Positions 12,701 to 23,241 of a stretch of 64,000 bases of DNA are shown in pieces (the stretch's first letter is position 1; every line of letters begins with the position of its first letter). The DNA comes from Psococerastis gibbosa (taxonomy: Eukaryota; Arthropoda; Insecta; Psocodea; Psocidae): positions 15,190,001-15,254,000 of the forward strand of contig OZ020485.1 of NCBI GenBank assembly GCA_963971405.1. The letters run 5' to 3'. The notes beneath the pieces are model-generated. The model was given only the letters and a program-made list of their open reading frames with translations. It did no database searches and was not told the origin of the DNA. Made by a program: the position numbers and the translations under genes.

Positions 12701-14144
12701 GAACGCTTAGTAGCTTAGTTAAAGAGATGTGCGCTAATATTTACATATATGCACCTCCTACTCTTCAATCGTACTGTAAATATTAATGCACATCTCTTTA
12801 ACCAAACAGTTGCCACTAAGCCTCCGAGATCCAATTTAAAGAAGTTTCTAATAAATAATGACTTTCGTTCAATTAATAAGCAAACCTTGCGGAGTCAGGG
12901 TTATAGAGCACTCTCACAATCAACCAGGAATGCCCGGGACCACGTGCTTTATGCGCCCTACAAAGCATGTCCAGAATATGCAGCAAATTTGGGACGCAAA
13001 CCAACAACCTTTCGGGTGAAAGACCAATGAAGATGTCAACCGCAGATATTGATTAAACGTTTGGACGTACAGCTGCTTCATCATCTGAATCCGGCCGTGA
13101 AAGCCTTTGTAATTATATTGAAACATTGATTTCTATAATTCGGCACGAGCCCTGCTAAAGGATGCATCTACATAGTAAACAATTAATTAAATAATAATTT
13201 AATTCTCCTTCTGGTCTAAGCAACGGAATTCTTCCCTATGATTATATGAAACGCCTGAACCTAACGAGAGAGAAATGAGGTGTAAACCTTTTAAAGGTAA
13301 CATACACGACGCTTTTCTTATTGATCAGTTCCTCTAGTTTCTTCTTTAAATTGCCGCCAGTTTTGAAAGAAGTATCAATACTATCAGGCTCTTCTTCGGC
13401 AACTGCATCCCACTCAGCTAATTCTGGAAAACATGTTAATTTAGTTAGCGCATCTAATGCAATGCAGTTAATTGGAACCGTCAATCAGTGCGATTAATTA
13501 AAAAAAAAAAAACACAAAAAAACTTACCGGACGCTACACTTGAAGGCAAATTTTCCAGGGCATCCATTATCACCCAAAAAAATGCATCCTTTTCAGTGCC
13601 TTTACTGTTGAGCTGTAAGAAAAATACACTTGTTAGTAACTTAACCACATAGACTCAGTGGGCAGGCCTACGACCACTACAGGCGGCTATTATCTACCAT
13701 TGGCAAATCCTGATTCAAATGACAATGCTTTCAGATTTACAAGAAAACCTAGCGAAGAAAAATAAGTCCTCACAAAAATGTACACCAAAATAATAAAACA
13801 ATATGTCTATAACTACCTAATAGTTTCCATTACAAAAATATGCAGTATACAGATTACAGTACCTGTGCATACCGGTCACACAACAGTCGTTTGTAGTAGA
13901 CTCGCATGGTATCACTTTGTGGCGGGTGAAATGTTATGAGCCGCGCTAGGATTTCCTGCACGCTCGCAAAATCAGTGTTGCCATTATTGTTGAGTAGATA
14001 GTTGATGAGCGCCTGGACAGTGGCCGTATGAGGGTAGCATTTACGGGATATCTCAATGGTTACCGAAGCTAGTGCAATGTCCCAAAGCTCGACGTTCATT
14101 TCGCCAATTGTCAGTTTTTCCCCCAGCATTATCGCTTCTTGACC
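6761..14144 (-). CDS. SLF1: SLF1 (ANKRD32), SMC5-SMC6 complex localisation factor 1, C-terminal two thirds
   Basis: Exons on the minus strand, N to C: 13863-14144, 13528-13612, 13306-13423 (end uncertain), 11489-11565, 10281-10404, 9426-9671, 9140-9284, 8246-8545, 6761-7188. Matches to human SLF1 run in order: ILARLITFHPP..MRVYYKRLL (human ILSALLHLHPP..MSRYYLELF), FGKFSFDLARAVSLVLLE, then ankyrin repeats TRLHMACSKENV and DGWTALHEASTYGSTGCVRELL, then LLKHTGSVLLE (human LLQHGGPVLLQ), and near the end RDLKTNLPKLRALTMNLLK. SLF1 links RAD18/ubiquitin signalling to SMC5/6 recruitment at DNA damage in the nucleus. Phases agree for 14144 to 13528, 11489 to 10281, and 9426 through 6761. They do not agree for 13306 to 11489 or 10281 to 9426, so an exon or boundary is missed there. 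The N-terminal BRCT region was not found. Confidence 0.88.
7360..7525 (-). mobile_element. tRNA-derived SINE (family 1), reverse copy
   Basis: Reverse complement begins TGGCCAGGTGGTAGCGTGCT, a pol III A-box-like head. It continues through GTGTCGTAACTCAACACGGG and GTCAATCGGAT...TTGTTTGTATGCG to an A-rich tail. The same modules occur at 37670-37854 and 40005-40165. It lies in the last intron of SLF1. Confidence 0.75.
7880..7990 (-). pseudogene. SLF1 ankyrin-exon duplicate 2 (decayed)
   Basis: Reverse-strand copy of the 3' third of exon 8246-8545: reads ..GPPNWTPLILAF, a TAG stop, then NSHKVICAMLVKHP, and keeps a GT splice donor (GTAAGAA). It has an in-frame stop and no obvious acceptor, so it is probably an intronic relic. 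Confidence 0.75.
8050..8185 (-). pseudogene. SLF1 ankyrin-exon duplicate 1
   Basis: Reverse strand reads TPRLGSVQ, a short gap, LQNWTP, a 5-residue insertion, IMLAVQNSHKETFAILLKHTG, then a preserved donor (GTAAAAA). It parallels the end of the real ankyrin exon (PRLGSVQ...GPQNWTPLMLAVQSSHKE). The frame is open, so alternative use cannot be excluded, but direct splicing of 8246 to 7188 gives the family sequence and the right phase. Confidence 0.75.
10500..11190 (+). repeat. Dispersed repeat copy 2, interrupted
   Basis: 10500-10660 and 11126-11190 match 3160-3470. Between them lie a short (TAA)n run (10662-10678) and about 440 bp of other repeat-like sequence. It lies inside an SLF1 intron. 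Confidence 0.5.
11925..12284 (+). CDS. Hypothetical single-exon ORF, 119 aa, antisense within an SLF1 intron
   Basis: ATG after an A-rich leader (AAAAAGATGG, a favourable context), basic N-terminal half (QRNIKRKKS), no recognised domain, TGA at 12282. It lies on the strand opposite SLF1 in its largest intron. It could be a decayed retrocopy or a chance ORF. I do not recognise it. Confidence 0.3.
   Translation: MAPRSHAPTDTRWQGKVHTLRPAHPEALLKSGPRAVQRNIKRKKSITAAVILSGKIDIVGTTFEVNTATMSSFRTRLLHNFRFPHKQSKDVLNLFKLPSNDKTYLYSPHPAILGQTGGI
12718..12802. repeat. Near-perfect 27-bp-arm hairpin
   Basis: Left arm GTTAAAGAGATGTGCGCTAA...TTTAC and right arm GTAAA...TTAATGCACATCTCTTTAAC, separated by about 30 bp. 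Probably a small foldback element in an SLF1 intron. Confidence 0.75.
12881..13028 (-). mobile_element. tRNA-Glu-derived SINE (family 2), reverse copy
   Basis: Reverse complement has a CTTTCACCCGAAAGGTTGTT anticodon-arm region typical of tRNA-Glu-like heads, followed by the shared body (GTGGTCCCGGGCATTCCTGG, then TAACCCTGACTCCGCAAGG). Related copies are at 44741, 47243 and 48427. Confidence 0.7.
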
Positions 14145-14798
14145 CTAAAGAAATACAATACGTGAGAAAGATATACCTAGGTAGCCAAAAAAGAAAAAAA
14201 TTGTCTTTATTTTCCATATGGGCGAATTTGGGGCCTTTCGGCTCACTCTTACAATTAACCCCAGTCAAGTTAAACTCTTCCACGCCCAAGGTTCAATCTG
14301 CAAGATTCATTATCGATTTACGAGAGGTACGACCCAGCACTACCGTCAGTGGGACGTCACCGACTATGAGTCAAAAATTTGACCGGCAGTCAACGGATTG
14401 CCCATGCTTTGGCAGCAGACGAAATTGTAGGTCGAACTCAACTGTCCGACAGTTTGCCGGAGACAACACCTACTAGACCAGCTGGCATAAACAGTGGCGG
14501 AGAAAAACTTAAGGACACCAACTTTTTCTTGTAATTTTCTTAATTGCCCTGTATAATGAGATCTGAATGGCATGGTAGTTGGATAGTTGATTACCCTCTA
14601 AGAGCTGTATAGCTCGATACTATTTTAGCTATTGATCGATTCACCTCTTGGCAGATTTGAATTTTTTTCGAAAATGCAAGGGGAGAAAAACATAAGGACG
14701 CGAGCATTTATGGTGATATTTTGAACAAAAAAACAGTGATTTTTAGTTCTTTGTCTTATTTGAATAAGTAGGAGTCTGTTGTTGCTGAATGAAGTAAA

Positions 14799-15783
14799 AT
14801 GTCCAAAGGGAAAAATTGCAAACCTGAGGAGAAGAAGGTGATCCATAAACCTCGGGAATGAGGGCATTCTATAAGAAAGATTGCAGAGATGATTGGAAGG
14901 TCAAGAACAATGGTCGAACAGGCTCTCAAAGCTCCCCGTCCTGTGAAAAAAAGGGGACATCCTCGAAAAACAACGCAGCATTTCGACAATTTGCTGGTCC
15001 ATAAGAGCAAAATGTCACCATTCGGTACCGCCGCCGACCTTAAAAAAGAAACGAATCCACCCATTTGTACTCGAATGGTTCGACAGGGGCTGAGAGATGC
15101 CCAACTTCATGGTCGGTTACCGAGAAAAGTTCTGCTGTTACCAAAAAATAACATTGAGGACCGTTTAAAGCATGCTTCAGAAAGCCTAAATCATGCAAAT
15201 TGGAAAAACATTTTGTTCAGCGATGAAACAATGGTCAACTTCTTCGGTTCCGATGGGAAACAGTGTGTGAGAAGACCTCCCAGTACCGCATTTAATCCCA
15301 AGCATACAATGAAGACCGTAAACTTTGGTGGCGGTAACATTATGGTGTGGGGCTGTTTCTCCTACAACGGCGTAGGCCCGATATTCCATATAAACGAAAT
15401 CATGACGAAAAAGATGTACCGGGAGATTTTGAAAAATGTAACGCTACTTTTTGCGGAAGACGACATGCCAATTTCATGGGTGTTCCAACAGTAGAGAGAC
15501 CCGAAGCATTCACCAAAGATTATAAACCAGTGGTTCGCGGAGAACGATGTGTCTGTCATGCCGTGGCCTGCTTAGTCGCCCGACCTGAACCACATTGATA
15601 ATCTTCGGAGCCACTTAAAAAATCAAACTACCAAAGGCGCTGCATAAAAACAAGGACCTTCTATAGGAGGAGGTGGAGAAGACATGGCACTCGATACCTA
15701 TTTCAATTTGCCGCAAGTTATTCGACTCTATGCAAACTAGGTGCAACACAATCCTGCAAAACAACGGCCATAGCACAAAGTAT
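14799..15783 (+). pseudogene. Tc1 transposase, broken
   Basis: Starts ATG at 14799 (MSKGKNCKPEEK), with a TGA at about 14860. The helix-turn-helix/GRPR-like part (KKRGHPRKTT) follows, then the DDE core: FSDET (first Asp), VMVWGCFSYNG-like block, then WVFQQ followed by TAG where the second catalytic Asp is expected, PKHSPK, a TAG at about 15572, and SPDLNHIDN, where the third acidic position is D rather than the Tc1-usual E. A frameshift precedes the C-terminal block WHSIPISICRKL...HSTKY at 15685-15783. At least three stops and one shift make it inactive. Confidence 0.88.
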
Positions 15784-18700
15784 GATCCTGAATTATTCTC
15801 TAATGAGCTATTATTCCTCCTGAATAATTATTCATTAATAGACGCTGATTCAGCGGAGAATACTATTAATATTGATAATGGATCCTCGTTAGAGGACTCA
15901 TTACTATCAGTTGCTCAACTTCACCCTACTGCACTTCATATTGCTCACATTAATTCACAATCCCTCTTAGCTCATGTTGATTACCTACAAGCCTCCTTTC
16001 TCTCCTGTAAATTTCATATTATAGCGGTCAGTGAAACATGGTTGAAGCCCTCTTTGGACTCTAGCCTGGTTGCTCTCCCCGAATACTCCTTCTTTCGGAA
16101 TGATCGCATTGGGAAGGGTGGTGGTGGCGTTGGGATATTCGTACACGATAGCATTAAAGCCAAAGTCCTCGAATTGTCAAACGGGCAGTATAACGAAAAG
16201 TGTGAATTTATGTTCCTGGAAATAATTTTGAGAAAACAAAAGCTTTTATTTGGTGTTTGCTACAGGCCTGCTTGCGTTGATAGTGCATTCTCAGAGTATG
16301 AATCAGCTCTTCTGGAGCTTTCAACTGCGTATGATCATATTATTGTAACTGGTGACTACAACGCAGACTTGCTAAAAAAGGAGAAACCTGATACAAGGAG
16401 CTTGTTGAGCATATTCGAGTCATGTGGCATACAACCTCTTTCGCTATCTCCCACCCACAACAATGCTCTATTGGACATAATGGTTGTTAGTGATAGTAGG
16501 CGCGCACTGAATCATGGGCAGTTAGTCGCTCCAGGTTTTTCTCACCATGACTTGATTTATCTAAGTTACTCTATTAAGCCCCCTAAACCACCACCAAAGT
16601 TTATCACCTACAGAAGTTTTAAAGATTTCAGTGAAGAGGATTTTATGAGATGCGCGGCACTCCTACCATGGCACGAAATTCAGGTACTATCCAGTGTTAA
16701 TGACAAAATAGACAGGCTGAATTCAATGATAATCTCATTGTATGACAGATTTGCACCAGTAGTCACACGTAGGGTGACACACCCCCCCGCGCCTTGGCTT
16801 ACGCCAGTCATCAAAACTCTAATGAAGGATAGGGATCGAGCATTCTCTCTTTGCAAACGCCACTCTACATTGGAAGCGCGCGCCAGGTACAAAAAACAAA
16901 GAAACAGGGTGTCACAGGCCATCAGGAATGCCAAATTAAAACAAGCTCACTCTCTTTGCGAACTGTCTGGGAAGAAACTTTGGTCAGGTCTTAAAAAGAT
17001 TGGAGTTGGTAAGAAAACAACGAATTCCATTTCACATTTTGATCCAGACAAATTAAATAATCACTATGCATCCGTAGTGCCTATACCTCTTATAAATGAA
17101 GTACACAGTACGGTTGAAAATATTATGTCTCAGCCCAAGCCGACTTGCCCGCCTTTCTGTTTTAAGGCAGTATCCCCTCATGAGGTTCGGAAGGCTACTT
17201 CTTCAATTAAATCTAATGCCGCTGGATTTGACACCATAAACGCAAACATGATTAGCCGCCTAATAGATCACATTTTACCGTCTGTTGTAACCACTTTTAA
17301 CCAATCTCTGGCATCAAGCATCTTTCCCATAACTTGGAAAACCTCTATTGTTCAACCATTGCCGAAGTGTGAGAAACCAGAATCTTTCAACGACTTACGA
17401 CCGATCAGTCTTCTTCCTATCTTGTCAAAAGCTCTAGAAAAAATAGTTCATTCGCAAATGAGTGAGTACCTAAAATTCAACAGCTTGACTGACAACTTCC
17501 AATCTGGTTTTCGTGCAGGTTGCAGTACCACAACAGCGTTATTAAATGTGATGGATGATATAACTATTGCAGCCGATGGCGGGATGGTCACCATTATGAC
17601 ATTACTGGATAAAAGTAAAGCCTTTGACAGCGTTAACCATGATGTTCTACTGGCGCGTCTATCAGCCTTGAATTTTTCGTCGGACGCTATTGCATGGGCA
17701 AAATCATATCTCAGTGGTAGAGTACAGATTGTAAAAATTGGCGAAAAACTATCGGCAGCCTCCCCTATTCGCTCGGGAGTGCCTCAAAGCTCTGTCCTTG
17801 GTCCTCTCCTCTTTTCAATTTATGTGTCAGATTTAGCATCGAGTCTGAAATACTGTAGATACCATTTTTATGCAGATGATCTGCAGCTCTACGCGCATAC
17901 GAATCAGTTCAACTTTGTTGCTACAGCGGATAAAGTCAATAACGATCTAAAGAATGTGGAGGGTTGGTGTGGCAGTAATTTTCTAATGATAAACCCAAAT
18001 AAGTGTCAGTCAATAATCCTTGGCTCCAGAAAGCTTGTGTCCAGAATTATGAAAAGTGCCCCACCTCCGATTATAATAGGTTGTAGAAATATCCCCTACG
18101 AAGAGCAAGCCATTAAAAATCTTGGCCTCTACGTTGACCCGGGTCTTACTTGGCATGATCATACCAAAAGAGTGTGTAAAAAGGTTTTTTACTCCTTACA
18201 CGCCCTGCAGCGCCTGAAATTTTTACTTCCTGTTGCTATAAAGCGAAATCTGATCCAATCATTAATATTTCCTATATTTGACTATGTTGATTTGATTTAC
18301 AGTAGTTGTAATGAAGTCGATGCTAGGCGCCTCCAATATGCGCAGAACTCATGCATGCGGTTCATTTACAATGTGAAACGGCGGGATCACATAACCCCAT
18401 TCTACCGCAGGGCTCAGTGGCTGAAATTAGGTGAAAGAAGAACTTTCCACTCACTATTATTAGTATATAAGGTTTTGAACAGTTGAGCTCCTCCATATTT
18501 ATATGACCGCCTAAAGCCATTGAATTCCCATAGAAATGGACTTGTATTGCGAATACCCCGACATAACACAGCTTTATATGGTAGTTCTTTTTTTGTAAAT
18601 GTCTGCCGCCAGTGGAACTCCCTAGATAAGGAAATTAGATCGCAGCCAAAGATTCGTGGGTTCAAAAGCCAGTTGCTGAAAAAATTACTAGGAACAGAAT

Positions 18701-18930
18701 AGGTTTAGAATAAGAATACTGTCTAGATATTTACTGTATGTGTTTTTTTTTACGTCACGTCACTTTAGAATAAGTTCGTTTTATGCATTGTTAGAATAAG
18801 ATTGTTTACGTTAAGCGTATGTATTTTGTAAATTGTATTGTTTTTGGACGTGGGTTAGGCAGAAAAAGACTTTCTAGTCTTAAGTCTCGCCCCGTAAATA
18901 TAAGACGTTTATTATTATTATTATTATTAT
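15784..18930 (+). mobile_element. LINE (Jockey/CR1-like group), 5'-truncated, inserted in the Tc1 transposase stop codon
   Basis: An ORF continuous with the Tc1 C-terminus runs 15673-18486 and, after one in-frame TGA, on to 18702. Endonuclease motifs: HINSQSL, SETWL, GGGGVGIFV, GVCYRP, GDYNADLL, SHHDLI (15950-16560). RT motifs: AAGFDTINA, LRPISLLPILSKALEKI, QSGFRAGCSTTTAL, LLDKSKAFDSVNHD, SGVPQSSVLGPLLFSIYVSD and the catalytic FYADD (17866-17880). The tail ends WNSLDKEIRSQPK..FKSQLLKKLL, then a 3' (TTA)n tract at 18909-18933. Left junction after AAAGTAT (15783); right junction before TGATG (18934). No recognisable ORF1; the start is probably lost by 5' truncation. Only one stop interrupts the ORF, so insertion was fairly recent. 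Confidence 0.9.
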
Positions 18931-19233
18931 TATTGATGTTTTAGTTGAATTATAGTGTTATTTTCACAATAAAACTCTCTATCCAGTAGAAAATGAACCT
19001 TAAATGCTCGCGTCCATATGTTTTTCTCCACTTGCATTTTTGAAAAACATTGATATCTGCAAAGAGGTGAATTGATAAAGAACCAAATTAGTATCGATCT
19101 ATACAGCTCTTAGAGGGCAACTATCAACTATCCAACTACCATGCCATTCACATCTCATTAGATAAGGCATATATGAAAATTACTTGAAAAAATTTGGTGT
19201 CCTTAAGTTTTTCTCCGCCACTGTACATATACC

Positions 19234-19300
19234 TTACAATCTTATTTGAACTGGTTATCTCCATCACTACATGGTCAAACGCATATTGTAATCGTAATTG
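19234..19300 (-). pseudogene. Partial duplicate of the exon at 19367-19487
   Basis: Reverse strand reads FDHVVMEITSSNK followed by a GTAAGG donor, parallel to FDHVVIEKTRSKRK and GTAAGA in the neighbouring exon. Spacing is about 108 bp. The Tc1 right end sits just downstream of this copy's donor. Confidence 0.7.
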
Positions 19301-19366
19301 CCAGTTGAATTCAATTGTTGCACAGTTGTCCAGAGTGCCTATTATAGTAGCTGGTATATATCTTAC

Positions 19367-19487
19367 CTTCCTTTTTGAACGGGTCTTTTCTATCACCACG
19401 TGGTCAAACGTCCAGTAATCCGTCAAGTAAGACTTTATAGCTTCGTTTACAGCTTCCACAAAAGCAAGAGTACCGACAGAAACTCGT
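19367..19487 (-). CDS. Unassigned internal exon, 40 codons (possibly upstream SLF1)
   Basis: Bounded by TTCTAG (acceptor) and GTAAGA (donor). Encodes RVSVGTLAFVEAVNEA, then IKSYLTDYWTFDHVVIEKTR and SKRK. It exits in phase 0, which fits the entry of the SLF1 exon ending at 14144, and it is on the same strand with only the Tc1/LINE between. I do not recognise the sequence as an SLF1 domain, so membership is inferred from phase and position. Confidence 0.5.
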
Positions 19488-20219
19488 CTAGAATGAAAAT
19501 ATTGTATTAAACTCCAACATATAGGGCCTATACAGTAGGTATAGTTATACTGAATTTGGTAAAGGTCTAGTTTAGCTAGTTTAGTCGAATGAAAATGCTT
19601 TTAATATGGAAGGAAAACATCCCAGTAGCAAGGGAATTCATATTTTAAGCAAGGGTTGTCTTATTTACATGCCTCTGACAATGTTCCTTCCATAAAAATT
19701 TTTATGAGCAATTTGTCTCTATACCTGCCCATGCAAAAATTCTAACTAAATTCGGCTGTAACTCAAAAACTATACTTTTCAGATTTTTAATTCTTTCGGA
19801 AATGAGTTTCTTTAAAGCTAAATCAACGAAATAAAACCAAATTTTGTGATTTTATGAGGGGGTAGCAAAACTGATCCTTTACCCTGAATTTTGTTTTTAG
19901 TTATAACAGGCCTGTTTATGTAGAATTTAAGGTACATAAAATAATAACACAGGGTGAGTCAAGCAATTTTGGACAAAGGTCCAAGACCCAACATGAACAA
20001 ATGAGAAAATGGACCACTAGTGTTACTGCACAGATCGGGCTGTATCGCAAATACAATATATAGGCCTAGGTTGTTGTGTTGTTGCTTGGTAGCCAAAGGC
20101 TAATTTTAATCTCGAATAAATGTCTGCTCCCGCTGTACTACAGCTGAAGTTCTTCGCCTATCTTCTTTTTAAAAGACGTAACTGTTCCACACGCACAAAC
20201 AGCTTGACTCAGTCGGTTG

Positions 20220-22241
20220 TATAGCGCTCATCTATCGGAATTTCGTCCAGCAACGACTGATCAAGTGCATAAAATAGTTAATGGTTTGCATGGAAAAAGT
20301 GAAATTCAGCCTTCATGTGATGTAATAAAGAAATGTTGGGATATCCTTGGTGAGCCAGTCACCAAGATAGTTAATACGTCATTGAGTAATAGCGTGGTTC
20401 CCGATGAGTTGAAGATAGCTGTCATAACTCCGATTCCGAAGGTTGTGGGGTCCATCCTTATGTCTGACTTGAGGCCAATAAATGTTATGCCTACCATGGA
20501 TAAGGTATTGGAGAAAGTGGCAATTGAACAGATATTGGACCATGTTAAAAATCGCAATCTACTATCTATTAATCAATCTGGATTTCGTGCCAAACATTCG
20601 ACTGAATCGGCCATTCAGTTAGTTGTTGAAGACTGGAGGCAGGCGGTTGGCAATGGGAAGAAAGTATTGGCTGTATTTCTGGATCTGAAACGGGCATTCG
20701 AAACCATCGATAGGAAACTTGCTTGGGAAGCTGTGGAAGTTGGGTCTTAGAGGACGTGTTTATAAGGCGCCCATTCCATTGACCGGCTAGGGCTATTTCC
20801 AACAACGGTGACGTGGTAGCAGACATTCAAGACTTAGGTAGCGTTTCCAACGACCTCACATTGCAGATTGCAAATGACATTGACGGAAATGTTTGTTTTT
20901 CTTTTTATAGAAATCTATTAAAATGTTTGTAATTAACATATCCCATAAAGCCATTTTTTAATTTTAGTTTGTGTGTGATTTTACTGTATGATCATTGATC
21001 AATTTTAACTATGGCACAGAGGAAAATAAACATTTCCGTCAATTCTGCAATGCGAGGTCTATGGAGACGCCACCTAAGTCTTGAATGTCTGCTACCACGT
21101 CACCGTTGTTGGAAATAGCCCTAGCCGGTCAATGGAATGGGCACCTAACTGGTTGAACAACTATTTAAGTAATCGGAAGCAAAGGGTAAAAGTAAACGGG
21201 GTCTTATCGTCGGAAATCGGCGTGGAACTAGGTGTTGGGCAAGGAACTTGTTTTGGTCCGTTGCTGTTTGTCCTTCATATTAATGACCTTGGGCAAGTTG
21301 TAAGTAAAGTCAAGTTCCATAAGTTTGCGGATGATACTATATACTATGTAGTTGGAGATGATCTTGATGCCATGGTGGTTGATATGAATAATGACCTCAT
21401 GAATGTTGTCAATTGGATGAAAGCGAACAAATTATGTCTTAATGTGAAGAAGACCAAAGCTATGCTTCTGTCAAAGGATGATGTGATGCTACATTCTAGT
21501 GTTATTGTTGAAGGTGAGAGGATTGAGTTGGTAAAGAAATTCAAATACCTGGGTGTAACCCTTGACTGTCGTCTGAATTTTAAAGATCACTTTGACAATG
21601 TCTTACTCATGATTACGAAAAAGATGTCTCTACTTAAGCGACTACGTTTTGTGTTGAATAGGAATAGTAAAAAAATGGTGTTTGATGCCTTGGTGAAACC
21701 CCATGTTAACTATTGCAGTACTTTGTTCAATTATGCCTCCTCTGAGTCAATAAGAAATATTCAAGTGGCAATTAATGTGGGGCTTAGAAATATATTAAAT
21801 GTTCCATTGTATCGGACGTCTGTTGATTGGATGCTTCGAGAACTTGCAATGTTTACCGTACGTGAACAAGTTTTTATTGATACGATGGTTTTCATTTTTA
21901 AAATTATGAACGGGTTACTACCCGAGTACCTACGCTCAGGAATAACTACATTTGGTGAAATTCACACTTATTCCACTAGAAATGTTGGCGACGGTGTGTT
22001 GGTGCTGCAGACGTCGGAATTTTTAAGGAAGAGCATATTCCAAGACGGTCTATCCAAATATAATTCTCTTCGAAGGGATATCAAATTGGCTTCATCCTTG
22101 TTGAAATTTAAAAAATATTTACAAGAGGATGTGCGAAGTGGTTTACTCGATAAGTGGATGACTTAATAGTGAAAGTAGTTGTTTTTTATTAGCATTCTTG
22201 CTATTTCTCCAAATACTACTACTACTACTACTACTACTATT
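20220..22241 (+). mobile_element. Second LINE fragment (RT domain), split by a composite MITE
   Basis: Before the insertion, 20220-20750: LRPINVMPTMDKVLEKV, INQSGFRAKHSTESAI, FLDLKRAFETID (first catalytic Asp). After it, 21150-22166: NWLNNYLSNRKQRVKV, GVGQGTCFGPLLFVLHINDL, KFADDT (catalytic pair at about 21325), MKANKLCLNVKKTKAM, FKYLGVTLD, VKPHVNYCSTLF. It ends with an (ACT)n tail at 22214-22238. No endonuclease; 5'-truncated. A different family from the LINE at 15784 (RT catalytic FADD versus YADD, different tail). Confidence 0.88.
20766..21145. mobile_element. Composite foldback MITE, copy 1
   Basis: Begins GGCGCCCATTCCATTGACCG and ends with its inverse (GGGCACC), flanked by TAA on both sides. 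Each arm contains GTGGTAGCAGACATTCAAGA and then a second terminus-like motif (GGTAGCGTTTCCAACGACC here, decayed from GGCGGGGTTTCC). The centre holds about 170 bp of AT-rich sequence. It interrupts the RT ORF of the LINE. No coding capacity. Confidence 0.88.
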
Positions 22242-22837
22242 TGCAAAAAGGTGATACAAATCGTTGGGCTGAGTCAGTGCAGAGTGCAGAGCGACTGATG
22301 ATCAATGAAGGCAGGTGACATTTTGTGGAAATCCAAGGCGGATGCTTGGAAAGGTTTGCGGGAGGAATACATTTCAAAGCGTGGTGTGATATTCAAATTT
22401 AATTCAATCAGTCTTGGTTTCCCTGATATTTATTAGTCCTCCTGGGTTCTATGGGCTACTCGTACACATTAAGGCATGATAATTGCAACTTACTGTCCCG
22501 ATATGGCTTGCATTATCAGTAATCATTCATATCTCTAACTTTTACATGGATAATAAATATGGCAGTTATTCTGTTATTAGCCGCCAAATGAGAAATAGTA
22601 AAAGCAAAGAACTTCTAATACAATATAAGTAAAAGTAAAAAGTAAATACTGTACTGTATTTTTTCTAAACATTAAACAAAGCCAAACCAAACCAGCCAAA
22701 CCTTGAAAATCGAGAGTCGACTTCGATATTCAATGGCTGCAGTCTTCAATCAAAGGAAACCTTTTGTGAAATTTTGTTTGTAAATAAGTTTAAAAAAAAA
22801 ATACTTTTTTATCACTATCGGTCAATTTTTTTTAGTA
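22242..22837. other. Gap before COA1-like gene, no feature
   Basis: No exon or repeat that I can support. It should hold the promoter and 5' UTR of the COA1-like gene. Confidence 0.4.
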
Positions 22838-23230
22838 ATGCTGTTTGTAAAATCTAGAACTTTGTATAACATTGCTAGTGGAGGAGCTATTATTGCGATG
22901 AGCCTTAGTGTCTATGCAATCAAAAGACAAGAGAATTTATACAAGGACTCAAAATTCTTCAAAGAGGCAATGACGATAATGGAAAACCATGAAGGAGTCA
23001 AGAAATATTTAGGAACTAATTTATCCGCAAGAGCAGTACAACCGCAGGCCAGCGAAGAACCCTCTCCTTTAGCTGAATTTACAGCCAAAGTCTCAGGTTC
23101 AAAATCTTCAGGGCAAATGTACTTTTGGGCGGAAAGAATTGTGGATGGTGATAACATACGGATTGAAGTGAAGAGAATAGAATTAGAAATGAGTAATGAT
23201 AAAAGTAAACGGTTGCTAGTGAAATCTTAA
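22838..23230 (+). CDS. COA1: COA1/TIM21-domain mitochondrial protein (cytochrome c oxidase assembly factor 1-like)
   Basis: A single exon of 130 residues. A hydrophobic N-terminal segment (about residues 10-28: YNIASGGAIIAMSLSVYAI) is a plausible inner-membrane anchor. The soluble part carries the family signature: KYLGTNLSARAV, a Pro-rich linker, then FTAKVSGSKSSGQMYFWAER (human COA1 has ..IPVSGSKSEGLLYV). COA1 family proteins sit in the mitochondrial inner membrane and act in complex IV/complex I assembly. Human COA1 is 146 residues. AATAAA at 23236-23241 lies directly after the stop. The TIM21 relative is the alternative, but the short length favours COA1. Confidence 0.8.
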   Translation: MLFVKSRTLYNIASGGAIIAMSLSVYAIKRQENLYKDSKFFKEAMTIMENHEGVKKYLGTNLSARAVQPQASEEPSPLAEFTAKVSGSKSSGQMYFWAERIVDGDNIRIEVKRIELEMSNDKSKRLLVKS

Positions 23231-23235
23231 ATTAC

Positions 23236-23241
23236 AATAAA
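23236..23241 (+). terminator. Poly(A) signal of COA1-like gene
   Basis: AATAAA six bases after the TAA stop. Confidence 0.6.

Larger units (their letters stand above)
14492..19223 (+). mobile_element. Tc1-type transposon with IR/DR ends, interrupted by a LINE
   Basis: Terminal inverted repeats of about 210 bp: 14492 onward begins CAGTGGCGGAGAAAAACTTA and 19223 backward gives the same. Each arm carries a second, inner copy of the end motif (GGAGAAAAACATAAGGACGC) near 14680-14705 and 19005-19030, i.e. the IR/DR layout with paired transposase sites. The right flank is TA; the left has TA plus two extra A. Removing the LINE leaves about 1.6 kb, normal for Tc1. It contains a decayed transposase at 14799-15783. 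Confidence 0.9.

Noticed and set aside
13863-14289. Separate gene at the 5' side of the SLF1 exon
   Set aside because: The open frame upstream of 14144 is intronic; the acceptor at 14145 and the SLF1 match define the exon start.
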